Source of the DNA: Trichloromonas sp034002365
GTDB taxonomy: Bacteria; Desulfobacterota; Desulfuromonadia; Desulfuromonadales; Trichloromonadaceae
Length of the DNA: 13,170 nucleotides
Assembly: GCA_034002365.1 (NCBI GenBank)
Contig: JAVFAR010000076.1
Location: 1-13,170, forward strand
Direction of reading: 5' to 3'
Made by a program: the position numbers and the translations under genes. The notes beneath the pieces are model-generated. The model saw only the letters and a program-made list of their open reading frames with translations, was not told the DNA's origin and searched no databases. Positions 7,181 through 12,720 of the stretch are shown here, in pieces (the stretch's first letter is position 1; each line of letters opens with the position of its first letter).

Positions 7181-7219
7181 GGGTGATGGAAATGTGGTGA
7201 AGCGAGACCTGACCCTGGC
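7181..7219 (+). repeat. Dispersed repeat, copy 1
   Basis: It matches 8922-8960 at about 30 of 39 positions, ungapped, with the exact shared core AGACCTGACCC. It lies in the spacer between rarD and the nucleotidyltransferase gene, in the same orientation as copy 2 beyond the two-gene module. It is probably a genome-wide interspersed repeat. Confidence 0.6.
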
Positions 7220-7229
7220 TTCCCGCCGC

Positions 7230-7270
7230 TTGCATTCCCTTAAAATGTCGTTTATAGTTCGCATAAAACG
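7230..7270 (+). promoter_or_regulatory. Promoter and overlapping inverted repeat of the nucleotidyltransferase module
   Basis: TTGCAT (7230-7235), 17 bases, then TATAGT (7253-7258) makes a plausible sigma70 promoter with a strong -10. An imperfect inverted repeat, CGTTTAT (7249-7255) and ATAAAACG (7263-7270), covers the -10 and the likely start site, where a repressor would act. The winged-helix protein of the module is the obvious candidate. Confidence 0.5.
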
Positions 7271-7284
7271 TACTAGAGGATGCA

Positions 7285-7884
7285 ATGTCATATCAATACG
7301 AGCAGTTCGATACCGCATTGCGGCTGCTGAATGGACGGTTGGCCATCGCGGGTTCCCCCAATTACAACCTAGTCGTGTGTGGTGGCACGGCTCTGGTAGC
7401 AACCGAGATGGTCATGCGAGCCACCCGGGATGTCGACATCGTCGCGATGGCGAACGACGCGGGGGAACTGATCGATCCCGCGCCGCTTCCGGTGGACTTG
7501 GTCAACGCGGCCAAAGAGGTGGCGGAGGATCTGGGCCTTCCCGTCGATTGGCTGAACAACGGACCGAGCAGCGATGACGGGGGACTCTATCGTCTGGGCC
7601 TTCCCGAAGGCTTTGCCGACCGATTGCAATGGCGGTGGTTCGGTGAAAAGTTGACCGTCGCGTTCATCGGCCGGATCGACCAGATCTTTTTCAAACTCTA
7701 CGCGGCCGTCGATCAGTTCGGCGGCTACCATGCCACCGATCTTCAGGCGTTGGAGCCGACGGATGAGGAGTTGCTGGCGGCGGTCGCCTGGTCAACGACT
7801 CATGATTCCTCCGACGGCTATAAGGAAAGCATCCGAATGTTTTTCCGGGAGTTCGGCTATGCCCATCTCGTTGAGCGAATTTAA
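7285..7884 (+). CDS. Predicted nucleotidyltransferase, AbiEii/DUF6036-like
   Basis: A 199-residue protein with the nucleotidyltransferase fold pattern: VVCGGTALVA (30-39), then ATRDVDIVA (46-54) carrying the metal-binding pair Asp49 and Asp51, and a later GRIDQIFFKLYAAVDQ...ATDL (129-153) with Lys137 and Asp152. This matches AbiEii-type and DUF6036 minimal nucleotidyltransferases, where the late K...D segment is also conserved. Such proteins serve as toxins (AbiEii, MenT), which transfer nucleotides to tRNA or other targets. AGAGGA (7275-7280) is 4 bases upstream of ATG 7285. The last 26 bases overlap the next gene, indicating a two-gene unit. Fold assignment is good; toxin activity is inferred from the pairing with a small DNA-binding partner and the repeat-flanked location. 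Confidence 0.75.
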   Translation: MSYQYEQFDTALRLLNGRLAIAGSPNYNLVVCGGTALVATEMVMRATRDVDIVAMANDAGELIDPAPLPVDLVNAAKEVAEDLGLPVDWLNNGPSSDDGGLYRLGLPEGFADRLQWRWFGEKLTVAFIGRIDQIFFKLYAAVDQFGGYHATDLQALEPTDEELLAAVAWSTTHDSSDGYKESIRMFFREFGYAHLVERI

Positions 7885-8875
7885 AAAAATTATCCTCGAC
7901 CAACTGCTTGACCTGCTCTGGCGGCAATGGACCGCGCTTGGCGTCTCCGGCTACGGTTTATCCGAAGAGTCGCGGGTGATCGACCCGGAAGCTCTGTTGC
8001 TGCTGAGCTTGACGGTTGCCCGCTACGATGCCCGGCTCTTTGATGAGGTCCTGGACTGGTTGGAAATCAACGGGAATTTCATGAACATCCAGCGCCTACA
8101 GAATCTGGTGACACAATCCGGGTTCCAGGCCCAGGCGGAACTCAGCGCCGTGGCGGAGGGGCTTGGGCGCAAATCGTCGGTGGCGCTCAAGTGGAAAAGG
8201 TTGGCGGCGAAATACGCGCGGGAAGAGGAATCACCCCTTTTCTTTATGAAGGATGGGCGGCCGATGCCGACGCCGAAAGAATGCGATGAAATTTTCCGGC
8301 GGCATGGGCTATTGCGGCCATCGCTGCAAACGCGGGGTCTTTCCCGACCGTTCCCAAGAGAAGGCATGCCGGCCCTGCTGTTGCGCTTGCGGGCACTCTT
8401 TGGCGTGAATCTTCGCTGTGAAATTCTTTGCCTGCTCGGGTCGGTCGATGAAATTCATCCTTCGCGGATCGCTAAATTGATCGGGCAGAGGCCACGCTCG
8501 ACCCAGAATGTTCTGGTCGAAATGGTTCACTCCGGGGTGGTACAGGTCCGCAGTAGCGGTCGCGAAAAGCTGTACGCGCTGGCTCCGGAAACCCTCGACA
8601 AGCTGTTGCGTCCGAATGGCTTGACCCCGTGGGTGAATTCGGTTCCGCTGTTTCGTGCCCTGGAGATTCTCTGGCTGGGCGTGGCCGATCCCAAACGCCA
8701 GGAACTTGATGCGCTGATGCTGGCTTCCGAGTGGCGGCGGTTGGCGAAAGAGATCGGGCCGTTGCTGGGAGACGCGGGACTGGGACAGCCGTTAAGGGGA
8801 GCTTTTTCGTTTCCAGGCGAAAAGTATTATGAGGTTTTTGTCGAGGACATCAGCAAAATGCTGGCATCGTTGTAG
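7859..8875 (+). CDS. Winged-helix domain protein paired with the nucleotidyltransferase
   Basis: A 338-residue protein with start ATG 7859 (MPISLSEFKK), inside the end of the upstream gene. The same frame is open back to 7730, but that part only shadows the nucleotidyltransferase. Residues about 180-245 form a clear ArsR/MarR-like winged helix: LRCEILCLLGS, HPSRIAKLIGQ, the recognition helix RPRSTQNVLVEMVHSGVV, and a wing ending REKLYAL. The N-terminal 170 residues are mostly helical (IDPEALLLLSL, FDEVLDWLEI) and unrecognised. The C-terminal 90 residues (FRALEILWLG...ASEWRRLAKEIGPLL) are also helical. By analogy with AbiEi, which also has a winged helix and controls AbiEii, it may be antitoxin and autorepressor, but it is longer and its domain order differs. 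No exact family name can be given. Confidence 0.7.
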   Translation: MPISLSEFKKIILDQLLDLLWRQWTALGVSGYGLSEESRVIDPEALLLLSLTVARYDARLFDEVLDWLEINGNFMNIQRLQNLVTQSGFQAQAELSAVAEGLGRKSSVALKWKRLAAKYAREEESPLFFMKDGRPMPTPKECDEIFRRHGLLRPSLQTRGLSRPFPREGMPALLLRLRALFGVNLRCEILCLLGSVDEIHPSRIAKLIGQRPRSTQNVLVEMVHSGVVQVRSSGREKLYALAPETLDKLLRPNGLTPWVNSVPLFRALEILWLGVADPKRQELDALMLASEWRRLAKEIGPLLGDAGLGQPLRGAFSFPGEKYYEVFVEDISKMLASL

Positions 8876-8921
8876 CGGGTGGCACGATCCCGATTGCGAA
8901 GAGAAAAATTGACCGGGTGGC

Positions 8922-8960
8922 CGGCGATGAAAATATGGCAAAGAAAGACCTGACCCCGGC
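8922..8960 (+). repeat. Dispersed repeat, copy 2
   Basis: This is the partner of 7181-7219 in the same orientation, sharing AGACCTGACCC and a GATG-AAAT block before it. It begins 46 bases after the winged-helix gene and precedes thiM. The two copies bracket the two-gene module exactly. Confidence 0.6.
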
Positions 8961-8999
8961 GTTGGGACGGCGGTTCGGGGGATGCGCGGCGGCGGGCGG

Positions 9000-9794
9000 C
9001 TAGCGGGGGTCGATCCCGTGGGCGCGGAGCTGTTCGGCATCGAGATTGTACAGGGCGTCGATAAAATGGACCTGCATGCTTCCCGGCCCGGCGGCTTTGG
9101 CGGCGGCAAGCTCCCCGCAGAGGCCCATGACCGTCATGGCATGGCGGGCCGCCGTCAGCGAATCGCCGTTGACCGCGCAAAAGGCCCCGACCAGCGCCGT
9201 CGCGGTGCAGCCGAGACCGGTGACCTTGGGCATCAGCGGATGCCCGTTGCGAACCAGGAATTTCCTCTTGCCGTCCACCAGCAGATCGACCGCGCCGCTG
9301 ACGACGACCGCGCAGGAATAACGCCGGGCCAGGGTCAGCGCCGCGTCCTCGGCGGCATCGGCCGCCGCCGAGCTGTCGACCCCTTTGGTGCGTGCGTTAC
9401 TGCCCGAAAGCGCCATGATCTCCGAGGCGTTCCCGCGAATGACGGCGGGCGCGGTCCGCCCGAGCAGGTCGAGACAGGTCTGGGTGCGAAAAGTCGTGGC
9501 GCCGGCGCCGACGGGGTCGAAGACGATGGGAATCCCCCGCTCGCGGGCGGTCGCCATGGCCGTCGCCATGGCCTCGATCCATTCCCGCGCCAACGTGCCA
9601 ATATTGATCACCAGCGCCCCGGCGAGGGCGGTCATCTCAGCCACCTCCTCCACGGCATGGGCCATGACCGGCAGGGCGCCGACGGCCAGCAGCGCGTTGG
9701 CGGTGTTGTTCATCACCACGAAATTGGTGATGTTGTGAACCAGCGGCGCCTCTTCCCGCACGCGCCGCAGATCGTTCCAGAGCTCGTCAACCAC
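9000..9794 (-). CDS. thiM: Hydroxyethylthiazole kinase
   Basis: ThiM phosphorylates 4-methyl-5-(2-hydroxyethyl)thiazole, salvaging the thiazole half of thiamine. With GTG 9794 as start the protein has 264 residues, usual for the family. Motifs counted from there are PLVHNITNFVVMNNTAN (17-33), VFDPVGAGAT (91-100, nucleotide/Mg region), RGNASEI (120-126) and TGLGCTATA (192-200) with the conserved Cys196. GTG is preferred because GAGGAG (9802-9807) lies 7 bases upstream and MVDELWNDLRRVRE is where family members begin; ATG 9830 in the same frame would add 12 residues but has only a poorly placed AGGA. No thiD or thiE is adjacent, and I see no TPP riboswitch (no CTGAGA-type core) in the 260 bases upstream, unusual for a salvage gene. 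A broken second copy lies about 1 kb to the right. Confidence 0.95.
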   Translation of the reverse strand: MVDELWNDLRRVREEAPLVHNITNFVVMNNTANALLAVGALPVMAHAVEEVAEMTALAGALVINIGTLAREWIEAMATAMATARERGIPIVFDPVGAGATTFRTQTCLDLLGRTAPAVIRGNASEIMALSGSNARTKGVDSSAAADAAEDAALTLARRYSCAVVVSGAVDLLVDGKRKFLVRNGHPLMPKVTGLGCTATALVGAFCAVNGDSLTAARHAMTVMGLCGELAAAKAAGPGSMQVHFIDALYNLDAEQLRAHGIDPR

Positions 9795-10003
9795 GCTTTT
9801 TCTCCTCGCCCCGTCAAAGGGCTTGAGCATTCCTGAATCCGCCAGGACGGTGCAACCCCTCTTTCAGTACATAAAACCGAAAAGCCACAGCGGGATCTTG
9901 TTCCTGAACCCCACCTCGATGTCGTCCGCGACCACGAAGACAAGAGCGGGCGGTCATAGGATGGGTGGACGGACCACCGCAGGTCGAGCAAGAAGAAATT
10001 CAA

Positions 10004-10037
10004 ACGAGCGGAAAGGCCATATAGTCCGTCCGCTCGT
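10004..10037. repeat. Perfect 9-bp stem-loop in the thiM-hicB spacer
   Basis: ACGAGCGGA (10004-10012) pairs with TCCGCTCGT (10029-10037) over a 16-base loop. It is not followed by a T-run on either strand, so it is not a standard terminator. The spacer 9831-10088 otherwise has no convincing gene, apart from a 29-codon open minus-strand stretch ending at 9864 (VADDIEVGFRNKIPLW) that may be a gene relic. Confidence 0.45.
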
Positions 10038-10088
10038 GGGAGTTGTTAAGCCTGCATGTTCGCTGGGGGGCAAAGGTGGGTGCATGGC

Positions 10089-10418
10089 TCATTGACTCAG
10101 CTTCGCGCTTGCAAGTCGATTAAGGCTGACATGGGCTTCTGCCGCCTCCATCGCCAGTTGACGGTGGACCTCGGGTGGGACGCGCACCATGAATTTGCCG
10201 CTGAAATGCTTGGTTGAAAGGGGTTCGGGCACTTGCTCGCCATTTTCCGCCATGTCGCACACAACTTCCGCGACAAGCTTGCGAATACCTTTGAGGGCGG
10301 CTTCGGGAGAAGCCGCCAGCCAACTAAGGCTCGGAAATTCAACACAAAGACCAACGTGTTCGGCGTCTTCTTCCGACCAAGTGACCCGGTAAGTATATTT
10401 ATCAGCTTTCTCCGCCAT
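10089..10418 (-). CDS. hicB: HicB-family antitoxin
   Basis: A 109-residue protein. Residues 8-56 (YTYRVTWSEEDAEHVGLCVE, then SLSWLAASPEAALKGIRKLV) form the HicB partial-RNaseH-like domain. Residues about 72-109 (FSGKFMVRVPPEVHRQLAMEA, then VSLNRLASAKLS) form a ribbon-helix-helix DNA-binding domain. HicB binds and neutralises HicA, an mRNA interferase, and represses the operon. The start at 10418 is supported by GGAG (plus coordinates 10426-10429) 7 bases upstream; the frame stays open to 10643 but that extension shadows hicA. The ancestral hicA frame would end 17 bases inside this gene, the coupling expected of hicAB. Because hicA is broken, this looks like an orphaned antitoxin that may still act as a regulator or neutralise related toxins. 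Confidence 0.85.
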   Translation of the reverse strand: MAEKADKYTYRVTWSEEDAEHVGLCVEFPSLSWLAASPEAALKGIRKLVAEVVCDMAENGEQVPEPLSTKHFSGKFMVRVPPEVHRQLAMEAAEAHVSLNRLASAKLSQ

Positions 10419-10665
10419 CTTCGATCTCCAATCGTTCGATTGCCTTGGGGAACCTGTTTCACCTGATAGGCTTTCGCGCATCCCTTGTGATTCTGGATGT
10501 TGACACGCGGGTCGCCCCGATCCAGGGTGTTTTGTAGACGCGATGACTTCCGCTCGTCTGCCGTGCCTGGCCGAAAAAGTAATCGCAAACCTTGCACAGA
10601 TCGATAAAACGAACGCCCCCAGGGTTCTCGCGCATTCGCGCAATCAGATCAGCAATCGGCGTCAT
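10402..10665 (-). pseudogene. hicA: HicA-family toxin, broken by two frameshifts
   Basis: ATG 10665 opens MTPIADLIARMRENPGGVRF and continues to SGSHRVYKTPWIG (residues 38-50), with the catalytic-type Gly-Ser-His of HicA (His41). Near 10514-10515 the frame must change by two bases to continue as DPRVNIQNHKGCAKAYQVKQV. At the G-run 10447-10450 one extra base must be removed to read AIERLEIEDGGES and stop at 10402-10404, inside hicB. As written, the first frame ends at 10459 after 68 residues with an altered C-terminal third. Each piece alone matches the family, and together they give a normal-length HicA with the usual overlap into hicB. It is almost surely inactive, unless both shifts are sequencing errors. 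Confidence 0.75.
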
Positions 10666-10674
10666 GGATAGACA

Positions 10675-10690
10675 GTATCCTTATTGATAC
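10675..10690. promoter_or_regulatory. Candidate HicB operator upstream of hicA
   Basis: The inverted repeat GTATC-N6-GATAC lies 10 bases upstream of the hicA ATG. On the minus strand it falls after a TTGACG -35-like box (10695-10700) and overlaps a weak TACTGT -10 (10672-10677), where an autorepressing HicB would bind. The predicted transcript would begin almost at the ATG, which weakens the promoter call. Confidence 0.35.
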
Positions 10691-10738
10691 CATTCGTCAA
10701 GGACTGGAAGGTGGGGCGGTCCCGGTCATCAGGACAGG

Positions 10739-10822
10739 TTGGCGGTGGCGATCTCCCGGCAGATGCCCATGACCATTAGGGCACGTGGCTATGTTATTCA
10801 TCACCGCGAAATTGGGGATGTT
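10739..10822 (-). pseudogene. Degenerate, internally deleted thiM copy
   Basis: Bases 10739-10782 match 9097-9140 of thiM at 36 of 44 positions, and 10786-10822 match 9698-9734 at 32 of 37. Order and strand are the same as in the intact gene, but the 557 bases between the two segments are gone. The 5' piece still reads PNFAVMNNIA, recalling TNFVVMNNTA of ThiM. Flanking bases to about 10715 show weaker similarity. This is a relic, not a gene. Confidence 0.7.
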
Positions 10823-10905
10823 CAACTTGTCAACTTGGAAGCCTGTCCCAGCGACCAGCGCTGGCCAATTATTCAACTTGTTAACTTGGAGGCCTGACCC
10901 GAGCG
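10821..10905 (+). repeat. Imperfect direct repeat pair
   Basis: TTCAACTTGTCAACTTGGAA (10821-10840, continuing GCCTGTCCC to 10849) and TTCAACTTGTTAACTTGGAG (10872-10891, continuing GCCTGACCC to 10900) differ at 3 of 29 positions; both continue into an AGCG. A short palindromic CCAGCGCTGG lies between them. The CCTGACCC end recalls the dispersed repeats at 7181 and 8922. Confidence 0.65.
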
Positions 10906-10928
10906 CCCGTGTGACCCGAGCGCCCGTC
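10895..10928 (+). repeat. Tandem 17-base duplication at the SEC-C breakpoint
   Basis: TGACCCGAGCGCCCGTG (10895-10911) is followed directly by TGACCCGAGCGCCCGTC (10912-10928), identical at 16 of 17 bases. The second copy ends where the SEC-C coding similarity stops. A duplication of this kind at a breakpoint suggests insertion or slippage. Confidence 0.75.
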
Positions 10929-10999
10929 TTGTATTTTTTGCCGCTGCCGCAGGGGCAGGGTTCGTTACGACCGGTATTGCTCATAAACACCTCATAGCG

Positions 11000-11407
11000 T
11001 CATTCCAGCTCGATGCTGTTTTCTTCGCACCAATGCAGCAAGGCCTGGTGAGTCCGCTGTTGTTCGAAGACGTACCACTCGTCCAGCAGGCCATTCTGCT
11101 CTAAAAGATCCTTGAACCGCCCGTAAGCCCCCCGGCGGCTGAATATCGTCAGTATCCGGTCGACCTCTTCCGGACACTGGCTGCGGACAAAATCCATAAC
11201 CAGAGGCTTGCCCAGGCCGAGGTCGTTCTTGTGGGGAATGCCGACGTAATCATCGCTCTCGTCCAGGTCCTCGGGCAGTTCATCGTAATCGGACATGAGC
11301 GAGGCATAAAACGTTTCCCCTGTTTTGCGGTGAACCACGGCGGTACGCTCAAAAGGTGCAGCGCCGCTGACGAAAAGAAAAGCCTCTTCGATGGTGTCAT
11401 AAGTCAT
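11000..11407 (-). CDS. UPF0158 family protein
   Basis: A 135-residue acidic protein, full length for UPF0158. Family landmarks are EEAFLFVSG (7-15), HRKTGETFY (26-34), PEDLDESDDYVGIPHKNDL (45-63), IFSRRGAYGRFKDLLEQNGLLDEWY (88-112) and the C-terminal WCEENSIEL (126-134). The biochemical function of the family is unknown. ATG 11407 lies one base after the stop of the preceding gene (TGA 11409-11411), so translation is probably coupled. The frame is open further upstream, but that part overlaps the previous gene in another frame. The next gene, 15 bases downstream, was a SEC-C protein. Confidence 0.85.
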   Translation of the reverse strand: MTYDTIEEAFLFVSGAAPFERTAVVHRKTGETFYASLMSDYDELPEDLDESDDYVGIPHKNDLGLGKPLVMDFVRSQCPEEVDRILTIFSRRGAYGRFKDLLEQNGLLDEWYVFEQQRTHQALLHWCEENSIELE

Positions 11408-11408
11408 G

Positions 11409-11648
11409 TCAATGGACCTTCCCTTCGGCATTTTCGCGCTCCTGAAGCATCTCCCACATTTCATTCTGATGCATCCAGGTGGGGTCGGCATTCTGGAGAA
11501 TGAATTCATCGGCGTCCATTCCCTCGACGGTGGGCGGCCGCTTGATACGTTTCTGCTTCCCGCCAATGAAGATGGTCATGTATTCCTCACGCCGCCGCTT
11601 TCTCGCAGCCTTTTTGGCGGCAGTCCGTTTTCTCTTCGGTTTTTTCAT
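11409..11648 (-). CDS. Small protein with a basic N-terminus, unknown family
   Basis: A 79-residue protein. Residues 1-22 are almost all K, R and A (KKPKRKRTAAKKAARKRRRE), a likely nucleic-acid or ribosome-binding tail. The remainder is acidic and mixed (EGMDADEFILQNADPTWMHQ, then EMWEMLQERE). Its ATG overlaps the preceding stop as ATGA (11645-11648) and its own stop is one base from the UPF0158 start, so it sits inside a tightly coupled cluster, which is the best evidence that it is real. No function can be assigned. Confidence 0.7.
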   Translation of the reverse strand: MKKPKRKRTAAKKAARKRRREEYMTIFIGGKQKRIKRPPTVEGMDADEFILQNADPTWMHQNEMWEMLQERENAEGKVH

Positions 11649-12154
11649 ATTTTATCAGCTGGCACAAAAGGAATCAGGCCGAGCCGGAAGGCTTCTTCCT
11701 GAAGTTCCAGTGGTGCCCTGCGGATATCGACCATGAAACCATCAACCAGAACCATCCAGACCAGCGGGTTGTCGTGCAGCCTGCTCGGCAGGGTCCAGCG
11801 CGGGTCGAGCGGGGTGATCTTCAGGGCATCCTGGATGCTTCTGGCCTTGGCCGTCGCCGTGCTCTTGCCGATGCCGAACAGTTCACAGAGCTGTTTCAGC
11901 GGCAGGTGAGGGCTTTGAGACTTGTCGTGCAGAAAGTTGGTGCTGCCAATGACATAGACACAGGCGCAGGCCCACTGCTCGGGTTTTCCCTTGAGCAGCG
12001 GCGAGGGGCGCTTGCGGCAGATGGTCGCGGCCAGTTCTTGCGAGACGAGGGCATATTCCTCGTTCAGATGTTCGCTGCAGAATTCGTCAATGCGCTGGCT
12101 CACCTCGGTAAAGACCGGCTGCATCGCTTTGGGGACGTTCAGGGGATCGGCCAT
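11645..12154 (-). CDS. DUF6398 domain protein
   Basis: A 169-residue protein from ATG 12154. AAGGAG (plus coordinates 12167-12172) lies 12 bases upstream, rather far; a TTG at 12178 in the same frame is a weaker alternative. Residues about 6-112 match DUF6398: VPKAMQPVFTEVSQRIDEFC, then RKRPSPLLKGKPEQWACACV, and a helix-turn-helix-like LKQLCELFGIGKSTATAKARS (86-106). That segment resembles the cyclin-fold and HTH style of some DNA-binding proteins, so a nucleic-acid role is possible. The C-terminal part (HDNPLVWMVLVDGFMVDIRRAP) is separate and typical of proteins encoded beside UPF0158 and SEC-C genes. It is first in the minus-strand cluster. The upstream region is cut by an insertion-sequence end only 43 bases away, so its native promoter may be lost. 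Confidence 0.75.
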   Translation of the reverse strand: MADPLNVPKAMQPVFTEVSQRIDEFCSEHLNEEYALVSQELAATICRKRPSPLLKGKPEQWACACVYVIGSTNFLHDKSQSPHLPLKQLCELFGIGKSTATAKARSIQDALKITPLDPRWTLPSRLHDNPLVWMVLVDGFMVDIRRAPLELQEEAFRLGLIPFVPADKI

Positions 12155-12197
12155 CGACTTAAAGTTCTCCTTTCTCAAGAAAATCTGGATATCAAAT

Positions 12198-12649
12198 GAG
12201 CCTCTTGCAAAAGCTTATTCGGCTTTTTGAATATAGCTGACAAGACGGAAAAAGTTGAGCTTCAATGGAAACTATCTGACCTTATCTTGATTCTTGATGA
12301 ATGCTTGCCCGGTCCTATGACAGAACCGGAGAAGCATCTGGTCAAGATCCTTGAGCTGGTTCAAATTGAAAAGTATGTGCCGGTCAGTGCCAAGCGACAA
12401 TGGCTGGGACGTCGGCTGAAAGAGCGGGAAGCTCTTGCCGGAGCGTTTATTGCTAAGTCCATTCTGCGTTATCCGCACACCAGTTCTTTGCGCCACGCCC
12501 TGCTGAGTCCCCCGAATCTGCGGATGATCCGCGGGTTCAGCAAGCGACGGGATGTTCCTTCGGAAGCGGCCTTTTCCCGGGCCTTTGCCGAATATGCCAG
12601 GGCCGGCTTGGGGACCGTGATTCACGATGCCTTGGTGAGGGAACCCCCC
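12198..12649 (+). pseudogene. DUF772-type transposase, N-terminal part, with IS end; cut by an IS3-like element
   Basis: GAGCCTCTTGCAAAAG (12198-12213) looks like the terminal repeat of an insertion sequence. Coding similarity runs from about 12227 to 12649, residues 1-141 of that frame. Residues 86-138 (SSLRHALLSPPNLRMIRGFS, DVPSEAAFSRAFAEYA) carry the N-terminal DUF772 domain of IS5/IS1182-type transposases. The DDE catalytic core is absent. After residue 141 the frame enters the next element and stops at 12722-12724. The element is therefore incomplete and inactive, interrupted by the following IS. Exact IS family uncertain. Confidence 0.7.
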
Positions 12650-12720
12650 TGTGTCAGGATAGATGTCGCCTCTCTTCGAGAGACTTTGAGTGAACCCCGA
12701 GGGGCCGAAAGTGAAATTAC
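12650..12720 (+). mobile_element. Left end of an IS3-like element
   Basis: A TGTGTCAGG/TGTCAGG start (12650 or 12652) lies 70 bases before the transposase ATG and exactly where similarity to the previous transposase ends. IS3-family elements begin with TG and have a short non-coding leader of about this size. CTCTTCGAGAG (12671-12681) forms a small hairpin within it. The right end is outside the window. Confidence 0.5.

Larger units (their letters stand above)
10697..10984 (-). pseudogene. SEC-C motif protein truncated after 19 codons
   Basis: Starting at ATG 10984, with GAGG a few bases upstream, the first 19 codons read MSNTGRNEPCPCGSGKKYK, a textbook SEC-C zinc-binding start that should continue with KCC. 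At base 10928 the sequence changes instead into a tandem repeat and then thiM-derived DNA. The frame happens to stay open to TGA 10697-10699 with unrelated residues. The final Lys-Cys-Cys zinc ligands are missing, so metal binding is probably lost. The gene is last in the minus-strand cluster that begins at 12154. Confidence 0.7.

Noticed and set aside
6033..7577. 514-codon plus-strand ORF spanning trpA end, rarD and the nucleotidyltransferase start
   Set aside because: It is arginine/proline/alanine-rich out-of-frame reading of three better supported genes and crosses their boundaries.
8982..9836. 284-codon plus-strand ORF opposite thiM
   Set aside because: The minus strand encodes an unmistakable hydroxyethylthiazole kinase.
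9831..10088. TPP riboswitch upstream of thiM
   Set aside because: Neither strand shows the CTGAGA-type core or the ACCTGATCTGG-type helix expected for a TPP riboswitch.
10402..10665. Programmed ribosomal frameshifting in hicA
   Set aside because: Two separate shifts would be needed, without a slippery heptamer or a stimulatory structure at the first site; mutation is simpler.
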